64,000 bases of DNA from Mycolicibacterium lacusdiani (GCF_021916785.1 NZ_JAKCFC010000005.1:1-64000), one strand, 5' to 3'. Shown: positions 26,898-36,036, counted from the first letter of the stretch. Numbers and translations: made by a program. The notes: generated by a model from the sequence alone, not told the origin.

Positions 26898-26927
26898 TAG
26901 AACGCCGGTTCTAGAATGTATGCTCTA
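26898..26927. promoter_or_regulatory. double TetR-type operator, two overlapping TAGA-N8-TCTA sites
   Basis: Two inverted repeats share four bases: TAGA-N8-TCTA at 26898-26913 and again at 26912-26927. The first extends to TAGAAC-gccg-GTTCTA. They lie between the divergent hydrolase and tetR genes and cover a -10-like TATGCT at 26919-26924 for tetR and a TACATT for the hydrolase on the other strand. One repressor could thus shut both promoters. Confidence 0.65.
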
Positions 26928-26948
26928 GTCTGTCGGTAGGAGGCGACG

Positions 26949-27611
26949 ATGGCAAGGTCCACGCGGGAGACGATCCTGACGGCGGCGGCGGAACTGATGC
27001 GGCACAAGGGCTATGCCGCGGTGGGGATGAAGGACGTCGTCAAGGCGTCCGGCGCGCCGATCGGCTCGCTGTACCACCACTTTCCCGGCGGGAAGGTGCA
27101 GATCGCCCGGGAAGCGTTGGTCAACGCCGGCATCGCCTACGGGATGCTGATCCCCACCCTCGTCGACCCGCACGACGACCTGGGCGAGGCAATCGAGGCG
27201 GTGTTCGCGCAGGCTGCCGACGACATGGCGGCGACCGGGTTCGCCAACATGTGCCCCGTCGCCAGCGTCGCCTCCGAGGTGGCCGACACCGTCGAGGAAC
27301 TCCGCACGACGACCGCCGCAGTCTTCGACGGATGGCTGGACGGGGGCACCGCCTACTTCGTCGAGCGCGGTATCCCCGACGCCGCTGCCCGCGACGTCAC
27401 CGTCGCGCTGGTCGGTGCGCTCGAGGGTGCCTTCGTCCTCGCGCGCACGCTGCGCAGCACCGAACCGCTGCTGGTGGCGGGGCGGGTGCTGGCGCCTGCG
27501 TACCGCGGGCAGCGGCTATGCGACCGGGGCAGCGATCAGCCGCGGCCGGAGGACCGGACGAGTTCACCGTTCGACTCGGCCGTGCGGTCGTCGAAGTCCC
27601 GGGCGCGCTGA
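26949..27611 (+). CDS. TetR/AcrR-family transcriptional repressor (LmrA/YxaF-like)
   Basis: A 220-residue repressor. Residues about 5-50 form the TetR HTH: TRETILTAAAELM, then a GMKDVVKASGAPIGSLYHHFPGGK recognition region. The ligand domain has the FANMCPVASVASE block of the LmrA/YxaF group. GGAGG at 26939-26943 precedes the ATG. It probably binds the double operator upstream and controls itself and the divergent hydrolase. The last 25 residues lie opposite the MscS gene and are not conserved in the family. Confidence 0.87.
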   Translation: MARSTRETILTAAAELMRHKGYAAVGMKDVVKASGAPIGSLYHHFPGGKVQIAREALVNAGIAYGMLIPTLVDPHDDLGEAIEAVFAQAADDMAATGFANMCPVASVASEVADTVEELRTTTAAVFDGWLDGGTAYFVERGIPDAAARDVTVALVGALEGAFVLARTLRSTEPLLVAGRVLAPAYRGQRLCDRGSDQPRPEDRTSSPFDSAVRSSKSRAR

Positions 27612-28768
27612 TCGGCTTCCGCGCTGCCCGAGAACAGCCCGGGGGCCGACGGGCGGGCGGCCTCGGCGTCCACCGCGGGACGATCGTCTTGCTCCGGCGG
27701 CGTCGCAGTCGGTTCGATGCGCTGGATGGGAACCACTCCGCCGGTGCGGCGCACCCAGTCGACCATGCCCTCGCGGACGGCACACCGGAGATCGAACAGC
27801 GCGCCGGCATTCGGGGCGCTCACCACGATGCGTACTCGCACCACGCCGCCGACGGCGTCGGTCACCTGCAGGACGCCGCTGCGGCCGTCCCACTGCTCGC
27901 TCGCGGCCAGTAGCCGGTCCAGTTCGGCGCGCATGTCGTCGAACGGCACCGAGAAGTCGACGTCGAACTCGACGGTCCCCATGATCTGGGTGGCGTTGCG
28001 CGTCCAGTTCTCGAACGGCGTGGTGGTGAAGTACGTGCAGGGCAGCACCAATCGCCGCTCGTCCCACAGGCGGACCACGACGTACGTCAGCGTGATCTCC
28101 TCGATGCGGCCCCACCAGCGGCCCTCTTCGAGTTCGACGACGTCGCCCACGCGGATCGCACCGGAGAAGGCGATCTGCATGCCGGCGAACACCGCACCCA
28201 GCGACGTCTGCGCCGCCAGGCCCGCGACCACCGACAGCACGCCCGCCGAGGCGAACAGCGTCGTACCGATGTCGGAGAACTTGGGGAAGGTCATGAGGAT
28301 CGCCGCGACGCCCATCACGACGACGATGGCCGTTGCCAGCCGCTTGAGCACGGTGACCTGCGTGCGGATCCGGCGCCACTGGCGGTCGGCGTCGGTGATC
28401 TCGTCGTCACCACCGCCGTACAGTGCGATCGCCCGCCGTTCGGCGACTTCGACGAAGCTCGCCAGCAGCCAGGTCAGCGTCGCGATCAGCAAGATGAGCA
28501 GGGTGTGGTCCACCCAGGCACGCCACGAATCGGCAGGCGTCGAGGCCCGTTGCACCGCCACCGTCGCGGCGAAGACGATCAGCGAAGCTCGCACCGGCAG
28601 GCGCGTCAGCTCGGCGATGTCGCACACCATGGCGCTGCGTCGACCCAGGCGTCCGACGACCCAGGTGAGGACCACCCCCAGCAGATAGGCGAGCACCACG
28701 GCACCTGCGACCCAGGCGAGCGTGACGGCGAGATTCGTTGCGGAAGCGAGTTCGTTCTCGTCGGGCAT
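27536..28768 (-). CDS. MscS-family small-conductance mechanosensitive channel
   Basis: A 410-residue channel with four or five membrane helices: two near the N-terminus, one at about 85-105 and the pore region at about 145-210. The pore helix is rich in Gly and Ala (SVVAGLAAQTSLGAVFAGM), and the beta domain GDVVELEEGRWWGRIEEI follows, as in MscS. A disordered acidic tail of about 60 residues ends the protein. The 3' end overlaps the converging tetR gene by 76 bp, coming from the tail region of both proteins. Confidence 0.9.
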   Translation of the reverse strand: MPDENELASATNLAVTLAWVAGAVVLAYLLGVVLTWVVGRLGRRSAMVCDIAELTRLPVRASLIVFAATVAVQRASTPADSWRAWVDHTLLILLIATLTWLLASFVEVAERRAIALYGGGDDEITDADRQWRRIRTQVTVLKRLATAIVVVMGVAAILMTFPKFSDIGTTLFASAGVLSVVAGLAAQTSLGAVFAGMQIAFSGAIRVGDVVELEEGRWWGRIEEITLTYVVVRLWDERRLVLPCTYFTTTPFENWTRNATQIMGTVEFDVDFSVPFDDMRAELDRLLAASEQWDGRSGVLQVTDAVGGVVRVRIVVSAPNAGALFDLRCAVREGMVDWVRRTGGVVPIQRIEPTATPPEQDDRPAVDAEAARPSAPGLFSGSAEADQRARDFDDRTAESNGELVRSSGRG

Positions 28769-29128
28769 CGTGTGAAAACAGCCTTAGGGGTTGGGGTCGG
28801 GACCCGTTCGACGGTAGCGGCGCAAACCCACGCCGTCACATCGCCTTCGGTGTCCGAGTCGGTGATTGCCGCGCGAAAACCGTGCTCTGACAGCGAAGAT
28901 GGCGCCGTGGCCGTCGTCGTATCCGATCCTGGTGTGTGCAGTGGAGTGTGCGTCGGAAGTGGTGGCCGTTCCTCGGCGCCGAGATTCCTCGGCGCAGGCA
29001 TCAGTACGGGCGATTCGTCCTCTGAACCGGGCCCTCTCAACCGGGGCGCGTGTCCTACCCGATGCGCCGCGCGGGACCGACTACGCTCTCGAACAACTGT
29101 TCGGGGACGAGGCGCGTAGGAGAGTCGA
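28769..29128. other. 360-bp gap between the MscS gene and ruvC
   Basis: I see no convincing gene here. Short open frames exist on both strands but lack ribosome sites and family resemblance. The stretch contains a 12-bp palindrome, CTCGGCGCCGAG, near 28975 with a partial direct repeat after it, and its right end holds the ruvC promoter and LexA box. Confidence 0.6.
29089..29104. promoter_or_regulatory. LexA (SOS) box upstream of ruvC
   Basis: TCGAAC-aact-GTTCGG differs by one base from the mycobacterial SOS consensus TCGAAC-N4-GTTCGA. It lies 25 bp before the ruvC start and directly after a -10-like TACGCT at 29082-29087, where LexA would block transcription. DNA-damage induction of ruvCAB is therefore expected. 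Confidence 0.75.
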
Positions 29129-29683
29129 GTGCGGGTGATGGGCGTGGATCCCGGCTTGACGCGATGCGGCCTGTCCATGATCGAGACCGGGCGCGGCCGC
29201 GACGTCACCGCGCTCGACGTCGACGTGGTGCGGACGGCGGCCGACGAACCGCTGGCGCGGCGCCTCATGGTGATCAGCGACACCGTCGAACACTGGATGG
29301 ACACCCACCTGCCCGACGTCATCGCGATCGAGCGGGTCTTCGCCCACCAGAACGCCAACACGGCGATGGGCACCGCGCAGGCCGGCGGTGTGATCGCCCT
29401 GGCCGCGGCCAAGCGCGAGATCGACGTGCACTTCCACACGCCCAGCGAGGTGAAGGCGGCGGTCACCGGCAACGGCAGGGCCGACAAGGCCCAGGTCACC
29501 GAGATGGTCACCAGAATCCTCAAGCTGCAGTCCAAGCCGACCCCGGCCGACGCCGCCGACGCCCTCGCGCTGGCCATCTGTCACTGCTGGCGTGCGCCGA
29601 TGATCGCGCGGATGGCCGCGGCGGAGGCGATGGCCGCCGAACAGAAGCGCAAGTATCAGGCCAAGCTGAAGGCAGTGCGATGA
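29129..29683 (+). CDS. ruvC: Holliday junction resolvase
   Basis: A 184-residue endonuclease that cuts four-way junctions symmetrically. Acidic metal ligands are visible as Asp7 in [10 protein letters not shown], a Glu in AIERVF, and the Asp pair in [17 protein letters not shown] at 29119-29124 precedes the GTG. It is followed at once by ruvA (ATGA overlap) and ruvB, which form the branch-migration motor. An SOS box controls the set. Confidence 0.96.
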   Translation: MRVMGVDPGLTRCGLSMIETGRGRDVTALDVDVVRTAADEPLARRLMVISDTVEHWMDTHLPDVIAIERVFAHQNANTAMGTAQAGGVIALAAAKREIDVHFHTPSEVKAAVTGNGRADKAQVTEMVTRILKLQSKPTPADAADALALAICHCWRAPMIARMAAAEAMAAEQKRKYQAKLKAVR

Positions 29684-30267
29684 TCGCCTCGGTACGTGGC
29701 GAGGTGCTCGACATCGCACTCGACCACGCCGTGATCGAGGCCGCCGGGGTCGGGTACAAGGTGATGACCACGCCGGCGACGCTCGCCACGCTGCGCAGAG
29801 GCACCGAGGCCAGGCTGATCACCGCGATGATCGTGCGTGAGGACTCGATGACGCTCTACGGGTTCGCCGATCCGGAGTCGCGTGACCTGTTCACCACGCT
29901 GCTCGGGGTGTCGGGTGTCGGTCCGAAGATTGCACTTGCGACGCTCGCGGTGTACGACCCGCAGACGTTGCGTCAGGCCCTCGGCGATGGCGACGTCACC
30001 GCGCTGACGCGGGTGCCGGGCATCGGCAGGCGCGGCGCCGAACGACTGGTGCTCGAACTCCGCGACAAGATCGGGCAGATGACGTCGGGTGCCGGAGCGG
30101 TCGTCGGCGGCCACGCCATCCGCGGCCCGGTCGTCGAGGCGCTGATCGGGCTGGGCTTCGCGGCCAAGCAGGCCGAGGAGGCCACCGACAAGGTGCTCGC
30201 CGAGGACCCCGACGCCACCACGCAGAGTGCGCTGCGGTCCGCGTTGTCGATGCTGGGCAAGAAGTAG
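29680..30267 (+). CDS. ruvA: Holliday junction branch-migration protein RuvA
   Basis: A 195-residue junction-binding protein. An OB-fold domain (about 1-63) is followed by two helix-hairpin-helix motifs, [12 protein letters not shown] and [13 protein letters not shown], and a C-terminal domain III that contacts RuvB. It tetramerises on junctions and holds them open. The ATG overlaps the ruvC stop as ATGA. Confidence 0.96.
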   Translation: MIASVRGEVLDIALDHAVIEAAGVGYKVMTTPATLATLRRGTEARLITAMIVREDSMTLYGFADPESRDLFTTLLGVSGVGPKIALATLAVYDPQTLRQALGDGDVTALTRVPGIGRRGAERLVLELRDKIGQMTSGAGAVVGGHAIRGPVVEALIGLGFAAKQAEEATDKVLAEDPDATTQSALRSALSMLGKK

Positions 30268-30280
30268 GCGGTGAGGTGAC

Positions 30281-31357
30281 ATGGGGCGGTTCGAATTGGA
30301 CCCAGAAGACGGCGCTGCGGCCGAGGACGAAAGAGACGTCTCGGCCGCACTGACCGTCGGCGAAGGCGACGTCGATGCCAGCCTGCGCCCGCGGACCCTG
30401 CGGGAGTTCATCGGTCAGCCCCGGGTGCGCGAGCAACTGCAGCTGGTCCTCGAGGGCGCCAAGAACCGCGGCGGCACGCCAGACCACATCCTGCTGTCGG
30501 GTCCGCCCGGCCTCGGCAAGACGTCGCTGGCCATGATCATCGCTGCCGAACTCGGTACGTCGCTGCGGGTTACGTCGGGTCCGGCTTTGGAACGCGCCGG
30601 GGACCTCGCCGCGATGCTGTCCAACCTCGTCGAGGGTGACGTGCTGTTCATCGACGAGATCCACCGGATCGCGCGGCCCGCCGAGGAGATGCTGTACCTG
30701 GCGATGGAGGACTTCCGCGTCGACGTCGTCGTCGGCAAGGGGCCCGGCGCCACGTCGATACCGTTGGAAGTCGCGCCGTTCACGCTCGTCGGCGCCACCA
30801 CGCGCTCGGGCGCGCTGACCGGCCCGCTGCGCGACCGGTTCGGCTTCACGGCGCACATGGACTTCTACGATCCGATCGAACTGGAGCGAGTGCTCACCCG
30901 ATCGGCGGGCATCCTCGGCATCGAGGTCGGCGCCGACGCCGGTTCGGAGATCGCGCGGCGCTCGCGCGGCACGCCCCGCATCGCCAACCGGCTGCTGCGG
31001 CGGGTCCGCGACTACGCCGAGGTACGCGCCGACGGCGTCATCACCCGTGACATCGCCAAGCTCGCACTGGAGGTGTACGACGTCGACGAACTCGGCCTCG
31101 ACAGGCTCGACCGTGCCGTGCTCTCCGCGCTGACCCGAAGTTTCGGCGGGGGACCGGTCGGGGTGTCGACGCTCGCCGTCGCCGTCGGCGAGGAGGCCAC
31201 CACGGTCGAAGAGGTGTGCGAGCCGTTCCTGGTGCGCGCCGGGATGATCGCCCGCACGCCACGCGGCCGGGTCGCGACCAGTCAGGCCTGGCACCATCTC
31301 GGCATGACGCCGCCCGCTGGCGTCACCAGCCTCGGGCAGCCCGGCCTGTTTGAATGA
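30281..31357 (+). CDS. ruvB: Holliday junction DNA helicase RuvB
   Basis: A 358-residue AAA+ ring ATPase that drives branch migration with RuvA. Walker A is GPPGLGKTS, Walker B is LFIDEIHR, sensor 1 is in the GATTRSG segment, and the arginine finger region follows at [12 protein letters not shown]. The C-terminal winged helix ends with [13 protein letters not shown]. The first 25 residues are acidic and not part of the core. It lies 13 bp after ruvA. Confidence 0.97.
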   Translation: MGRFELDPEDGAAAEDERDVSAALTVGEGDVDASLRPRTLREFIGQPRVREQLQLVLEGAKNRGGTPDHILLSGPPGLGKTSLAMIIAAELGTSLRVTSGPALERAGDLAAMLSNLVEGDVLFIDEIHRIARPAEEMLYLAMEDFRVDVVVGKGPGATSIPLEVAPFTLVGATTRSGALTGPLRDRFGFTAHMDFYDPIELERVLTRSAGILGIEVGADAGSEIARRSRGTPRIANRLLRRVRDYAEVRADGVITRDIAKLALEVYDVDELGLDRLDRAVLSALTRSFGGGPVGVSTLAVAVGEEATTVEEVCEPFLVRAGMIARTPRGRVATSQAWHHLGMTPPAGVTSLGQPGLFE

Positions 31358-31388
31358 TCGTCTTGCGCAACATGACTGGGAGATTTCG

Positions 31389-31787
31389 ATGATCACCGCG
31401 GCATCGTCGTTCGCAGCCCTTGCGGCACTGCTGCACGTCTACGTCTTCGTACTCGAGTCGTTTCAGTGGACGTCGCCGCGCACGAGGGCGACGTTCGGCA
31501 CCACGGCCGAGGAAGCCGAGACCACCCGGCTGCTGGCCTTCAATCAGGGGTTCTACAACCTCTTCTTGGCCATCGTCACCGGCGTGGGCGTCGGGTTCAC
31601 GATCTCCGGTGGCACCGCGGTCGGGGCGGCCTTGATCTTCGCGGGAGCCGGCTCCATGCTGGCCGCGGCGCTCGTCCTGTTCGCCTCCGATTCCACGAAG
31701 GGGCGCGCGGCGATCGTCCAAGGCACCTTGCCCGGGGTCGCGGTCGTCCTCCTCGGCATCGGGCTGGCGACAGGCGCGTCCGCGTAG
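31389..31787 (+). CDS. DUF1304 membrane protein
   Basis: A 132-residue protein with four hydrophobic helices. The opening FAALAALLHVYVFVLESFQW and the later LAFNQGFYNLFLA block are typical of DUF1304. Family function is unknown. The ATG at 31389 has GGGAG nine nucleotides before it and gives the standard family start; an upstream ATG at 31350 would overlap ruvB. Its last 235 bp lie opposite the tail of the diguanylate cyclase gene. Confidence 0.82.
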   Translation: MITAASSFAALAALLHVYVFVLESFQWTSPRTRATFGTTAEEAETTRLLAFNQGFYNLFLAIVTGVGVGFTISGGTAVGAALIFAGAGSMLAAALVLFASDSTKGRAAIVQGTLPGVAVVLLGIGLATGASA

Positions 31788-32869
31788 TCGTCCATCGGCG
31801 TCCCCGAGACGTGGACCTGGTTCCCCCCGGAACGCTTGGCGGTGTACATGGCCCGGTCGGCCGACTCGATCAGACCCTGTAGCAGCCCGCGGATCCCGTC
31901 GGGCGGCATCCGGCGCAGCGGCACCGTGGCCACCCCGACGCTGGCGGTGACGTTCCACGGCATCGCCGCAATCTCGCGGCGCAGACGCTCGGCGAGGCCG
32001 GTGGCGTGGTGCCTGGGGCCGACGATCCCGACCACGAACTCCTCGCCGCCCACGCGGCCCAACACCGAGTCACCGCGGCGGGTCTTGCGCAGGATGTCGG
32101 CAACGGCGATCAGCGTCTGGTCACCCGCCGCATGGCCGGCGGTGTCGTTGACGCGCTTGAACGCGTCGAGGTCGATCATCACGGCCGACAGCTCGGCGGC
32201 GCGGCTCCCGATCGACTCGGCGGTCAGCGTGCGCATCGAGCGGTGGAAGCCGCGGCGGTTCGGCAGATCGGTCAGCGGGTCGACGTCGGACTTCAGGGCA
32301 TCGACGCCGAGGACGTGCACCAGGACATGGGCTGAGTAGGGCACCGCCAGAACGCCGACGGTCAATATCAGCAATTTGCTGAGCGCTGCGAACGGATCGA
32401 GGTGCGTCGCTATCTGAACTGCGCAGATCGTGGCGGTCGTCGCTGACACCGCCAGGGTGAGCAACAGCGCTCGGCTGGTGTGGAAGAACGCCACGTATCC
32501 GGCGAGCGCGGCGAACGCCGTTGCACCCTGCAGCCCGGCCACGGGGGTGGACTGCACCAGGCAGCCCGCCGCGATGCAGACCGCCAGCACTCCGGTGAAG
32601 ACCAGCGACTGGCGCCGGGTGGGCCACTGGGTGGCCCACATGACCGCCATGATTCCGCACACGGCAGCGGCGAAGATCGAGATCAGCCGACTCGTGATGC
32701 TTTGCGGCCCGACCGGACTCAGTAGCATCAGCAACGGTGCAACAGCGAGGAGGAGCACGACTGCCGCGACGATGAAACGAGTGAAGCGCAGCAGATTGCG
32801 CGCCCCGAGGTACGCCGAGAGCCAATCGAAATGATCGGGTTGTCGCCACCATTGGCGAATCCAGTCCAC
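31553..32869 (-). CDS. membrane GGDEF diguanylate cyclase
   Basis: A 438-residue protein with six predicted membrane helices in residues about 25-200 (a sensor-like membrane domain) and a GGDEF domain at about 215-360. The active loop is GGEEF, and the metal-binding segment MIDLDAFKRVNDTAGHAAGD is intact, so it should make cyclic di-GMP from two GTP. The GTG at 32869 gives the VDWIRQWW start common in mycobacterial homologues. The frame runs on for about 80 residues after the GGDEF domain, opposite the DUF1304 gene; this tail looks disordered and unconserved. Confidence 0.87.
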   Translation of the reverse strand: MDWIRQWWRQPDHFDWLSAYLGARNLLRFTRFIVAAVVLLLAVAPLLMLLSPVGPQSITSRLISIFAAAVCGIMAVMWATQWPTRRQSLVFTGVLAVCIAAGCLVQSTPVAGLQGATAFAALAGYVAFFHTSRALLLTLAVSATTATICAVQIATHLDPFAALSKLLILTVGVLAVPYSAHVLVHVLGVDALKSDVDPLTDLPNRRGFHRSMRTLTAESIGSRAAELSAVMIDLDAFKRVNDTAGHAAGDQTLIAVADILRKTRRGDSVLGRVGGEEFVVGIVGPRHHATGLAERLRREIAAMPWNVTASVGVATVPLRRMPPDGIRGLLQGLIESADRAMYTAKRSGGNQVHVSGTPMDDYADAPVASPMPRRTTATPGKVPWTIAARPFVESEANRTSAAASMEPAPAKIKAAPTAVPPEIVNPTPTPVTMAKKRL

Positions 32870-33135
32870 TGCGATGTGCTCACTCTTCGTGGTGGTCGAC
32901 CACGCCGCCGCGACCCCACGGGATCGGACATGGTCGGGCCCCGCTGCGATTTTCGAGTCCCCGCTCCGGATCGTACAAAACTCCGAAGCAGTTTGCTGAT
33001 CAACGCCTGTCTCATACCCGGGGTATGTGTCATGCCCCTCGAGGTGCCAGTTGGTCACGAAATGGTGGAGGACGCCGGGCGCTGGTTGGTTCCGCCCTGG
33101 CGGGGGTACCTAACTGCGAGAAAGAGGAGGCTTCC

Positions 33136-33804
33136 ATGACCACGATGAACGAACCCGAACCCCGCGTCCGCGGTGGACGCATGAGGATTCCACGCAGCCG
33201 CGGCGCCCTGAGCGGCATCGTCCTGATCCTGCTCGGCATCTGGGGGGCCGCGGTGCCCTTCGTGGGCCCGAGCTTCGACTTCGCGTACAGCCTGCAGGAG
33301 TCGTGGTCCGTCGGACGCGGCTGGCTGGAGGTACTGCCGGGCGTCGTCGCAGTGATCGGCGGCTTCCTGCTGCTGACGTCGCGCAACCGTGCCACCGGCA
33401 TGCTCGGCGGCTGGCTGGCCGTCGCCGCCGGAGCCTGGTTCGTCGTCGGGCGGGCATTCGCCGGGCCGCTTGGCCTCGGCAACGTGGGTACGCCGGTCGC
33501 CGACACGGACACCAAGCGCGTGTGGCTCGAGCTGACGTACTTCTACGGTCTCGGCGCGATCATGATCTTCTTCGGTGCGATGGCGCTGGGCAGGCTGTCG
33601 GTCCGTTCGGTGCGCGACGTCGAGTTCGTCAATCGCCCGGTGGCGCACGACCGCGGCATGGTCACCACGCAGGACTCCGTGACCACCGATCCGACTGGAG
33701 CCCCCGTGGTGACCGACGGACGTCGGCCGGGGCTGAAGGACAAGTTGTTCGGCTCGCGCCGCAACCGCGGCACCCGCCGCGACGGCACCCTGGTGAATCG
33801 CTAA
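33136..33804 (+). CDS. four-helix membrane protein of unknown function
   Basis: A 222-residue protein with a basic cytoplasmic N-terminus, hydrophobic segments at about 25-45, 63-80, 85-105 and 135-155, and a hydrophilic C-terminal tail of about 65 residues ending in basic repeats (SRRNRGTRRDG). GAGGAGG at 33124-33130 is a strong ribosome site five nucleotides before the ATG. The gene ends just before an intrinsic terminator. I do not recognise the family. Confidence 0.72.
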   Translation: MTTMNEPEPRVRGGRMRIPRSRGALSGIVLILLGIWGAAVPFVGPSFDFAYSLQESWSVGRGWLEVLPGVVAVIGGFLLLTSRNRATGMLGGWLAVAAGAWFVVGRAFAGPLGLGNVGTPVADTDTKRVWLELTYFYGLGAIMIFFGAMALGRLSVRSVRDVEFVNRPVAHDRGMVTTQDSVTTDPTGAPVVTDGRRPGLKDKLFGSRRNRGTRRDGTLVNR

Positions 33805-33822
33805 GCACCGACGCTCTCCTCG

Positions 33823-33862
33823 CAGGCGCGTGACCCAGTCACCTGGGTCGCGCGCCTGTTTT
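33823..33862 (+). terminator. intrinsic terminator with T-run
   Basis: A 16-bp stem, CAGGCGCGTGACCCAG (33823-33838) with CTGGGTCGCGCGCCTG (33843-33858), has only one G-T mismatch, a four-base loop and TTTT at 33859-33862. It begins 19 bp after the stop codon of the membrane protein. Such a complete terminator is uncommon in mycobacteria. Confidence 0.88.
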
Positions 33863-33977
33863 GCGTTCTGTTCCCTCCGTCACAGGTAGTGGTCGTGGAT
33901 CGCCGCGGGGGGTAGGTGCGAGGTAGACACGGTGGATACCTCGACGATGGGACGCACGGCATGACGGACGCACGACG

Positions 33978-34358
33978 GTGAGCACCCTGATCCGTTCGGG
34001 GCCCGACACCGACGCCTTCACCGTGCAGAGCATCCGCGCACTGCGCACCGACGTCGTCGCAGCGCTAGACGGTGGCGCCACCGCGATGCACGACATCGGC
34101 GCTCGCTCGTCGATGCGGTTGAAGTGCGCGAGTCTCGGTGTGCCGCGCAAGGATTGGGCTTTGGTCTCGCGCTGGGCGTGGGTGAACGACGCCGAGTCGA
34201 TGCGTGCGCTCGACTCCTACGTCGACCTGATGATCGCCGACCGCTGCTGGAAGCTCACCGACGATCTGATGTCGGACCTCGTCCTCGCCGACGTCGACGG
34301 TGACGGGCTCACGGCCGACGACCTGCGCGCCGTCGTCGTCGCCCTCGTGACTACCTAG
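33978..34358 (+). CDS. small protein of unknown function
   Basis: A 126-residue, mainly helical protein. Near the C-terminus DVDGDGLTADDL resembles an EF-hand calcium loop (Asp at positions 1, 3 and 5, Gly at 6), but the final acidic ligand is Leu and no second hand exists, so calcium binding is doubtful. The GTG start lacks a good ribosome site. It converges on gabT with a 4-bp overlap. It may be specific to this group of mycobacteria. Confidence 0.6.
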   Translation: MSTLIRSGPDTDAFTVQSIRALRTDVVAALDGGATAMHDIGARSSMRLKCASLGVPRKDWALVSRWAWVNDAESMRALDSYVDLMIADRCWKLTDDLMSDLVLADVDGDGLTADDLRAVVVALVTT

Positions 34359-35698
34359 CGCAGGTCCGCGAGCACCGAGGCCAGGACGTCGAGGCCCTCC
34401 TCGAGCAGCTCGTCGCTGATCGCCAGCGGCGGCAGGAAGCGCAGCACGTTCCCGTAGGTACCGCACGACAGCACGATCACGCCCGCTGCGTGCGCGCCTG
34501 CCAGCAGGGCCTTGGTGAGATCGGCGTCTGGCTCGACGGTTCCGGACTTCACCAGCTCGACGGCGATCATGGCGCCCCGCCCGCGGACGTCGCCGATGCG
34601 GTCGTCGTCGGCCTGCAACCGTCCCAGCCGGTCCTTCATCAGCGTCTCGATCTCGCGGGCGCGTTCGACGAGTCCGTCGCTCTCGATGGTGTCGATGGTG
34701 GCCAGGGCCGCGGCGCACGCGAGCGGGTTGCCGCCGTACGTGCCGCCGAGCCCGCCGACGTGCGGTGAGTCCATGATCTCCGCCCGACCGGTCACCGCGG
34801 ACAGCGGGAGACCGTCGGCGATGCCCTTCGCGGTCACGATCAGGTCGGGATCGATGCCCTCGTGCTCGCAGGCGAACATCGCGCCCGTGCGGGCGAACCC
34901 GGTCTGCACCTCGTCGGCGATGAAGACCACGCCGTTGTCCCGGCACCACTGCAGCAGCGTCGGCAGGAATCCCTCGGCGGGGACGATGAAGCCGCCCTCG
35001 CCCTGGATGGGTTCGATGATGACGGCGGCGAGGTTGTCGGCGCCCACCTGCTTGTCGATGATCGACAGCGCGCGCCGGGCCGCCAGTTCACCGTCGGTGG
35101 CCAGTTCCTTGCCGAACTCGGCATCCCGGAACGGGTAGGACATCGGGGCGCGGTAGATCTCGGAGGCGAACGGCCCGAACCCGTGCTTGTAGGGCATCGA
35201 CTTGGCCGTCAGCGCCATCGTCAGGTTGGTTCGACCGTGATAGGCGTGGTCGAACGACACCACCGCCTGCTTGCGGGTGTACGCCCTGGCGATCTTCACC
35301 GCGTTCTCGACGGCCTCGGAGCCGGAGTTGAACAGTGCCGAGCGCTTCTCGCCCGCCACGGGGGTGAGCCGGTTGAGGTGCTCGCAGACCGCGACGTACT
35401 GCTCGTACGGGGTCACCATGAAGCAGGTGTGGGTGAATTCGGCCGCCTGCGCCGAGACGGCGGCGACGACGCGGGGGGAGGCGTTGCCGATCGTCGTGAC
35501 GGCGATGCCGGAGCCCAGGTCTATGAAGCGGTTGCCGTCGACGTCCTCGACGATGCCGCCCGCGGCCCGCGCCGCGTACACCGGCATGGTGTTGCCGATG
35601 CCGCGGGCCACCGCGGCGCCCTTGCGGTCGATGAGCGCCGCCGACCTCGGGCCGGGGATCGCAGTGGCCAGGTAGCGGCTCTGTTCGAGGGTGCTCAC
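34355..35698 (-). CDS. gabT: 4-aminobutyrate aminotransferase
   Basis: A 447-residue class III aminotransferase matching Rv2589 in length and position. It moves the amino group of GABA to 2-oxoglutarate, giving succinate semialdehyde. Visible are NSGSEAVENAVK for PLP phosphate, FDHAYHGRTN, the Asp of IADEVQTGFARTG and the Schiff-base Lys of TAKGIADGLPLSA. The GTG at 35698 has GGAG upstream; longer in-frame starts add unrelated sequence. No succinate-semialdehyde dehydrogenase is adjacent. Confidence 0.92.
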   Translation of the reverse strand: MSTLEQSRYLATAIPGPRSAALIDRKGAAVARGIGNTMPVYAARAAGGIVEDVDGNRFIDLGSGIAVTTIGNASPRVVAAVSAQAAEFTHTCFMVTPYEQYVAVCEHLNRLTPVAGEKRSALFNSGSEAVENAVKIARAYTRKQAVVSFDHAYHGRTNLTMALTAKSMPYKHGFGPFASEIYRAPMSYPFRDAEFGKELATDGELAARRALSIIDKQVGADNLAAVIIEPIQGEGGFIVPAEGFLPTLLQWCRDNGVVFIADEVQTGFARTGAMFACEHEGIDPDLIVTAKGIADGLPLSAVTGRAEIMDSPHVGGLGGTYGGNPLACAAALATIDTIESDGLVERAREIETLMKDRLGRLQADDDRIGDVRGRGAMIAVELVKSGTVEPDADLTKALLAGAHAAGVIVLSCGTYGNVLRFLPPLAISDELLEEGLDVLASVLADLR

Positions 35699-36036
35699 GT
35701 CTGACTCCAGATTGTTCGCGGTGGTGGGTCGGTCGACGGGATGACTACCCCGTGTCGGCGCGGTCAAGCCTAGTCCCGCACACGCCCGAAGCAACGATAT
35801 GGTCGACGAAAAGGCATCGGCGCCACGCATCGAGTACCGATAGCGGCCCATCGCCACGCTTTCGGTCGTCGGACGCCCGCGGGCCCGGCTCGTGCTTCGG
35901 GTGGATCGGCGGGCCGTCGGACGCAGCCTTCGTCGGAATCGGCCGTGATGGCACACTAGGGGCTGACGAGGCGACCCCGATGACTCCCGCTCGGGCGCCG
36001 AAATACGCAAGACCGACACGAAAGACAAGTGCTGCG
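35699..36036. other. 338-bp divergent promoter region between gabT and yajC
   Basis: No gene is supported here. The left part holds the gabT ribosome site (GGAG on the minus strand near 35706). The right part should hold the yajC promoter; a CACACT at about 35952-35957 is a candidate -10 but lacks a convincing -35. Confidence 0.5.

Noticed and set aside
28505..29119. A 204-residue plus-strand frame in the gap before ruvC
   Set aside because: More than a third lies antisense to the MscS gene, it has no ribosome site, and the composition is not that of a folded protein; the gap is better read as promoter DNA.
33978..34358. Small protein as a calcium-binding EF-hand protein
   Set aside because: Only one loop is present, the twelfth position is Leu instead of Glu/Asp, and no partner hand exists, so the match was kept only as a remark.
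34355..36028. A longer 557-residue GabT beginning far upstream
   Set aside because: The extra 110 residues are unlike any aminotransferase and cover the promoter region; the GTG at 35698 has a ribosome site and gives the family length.
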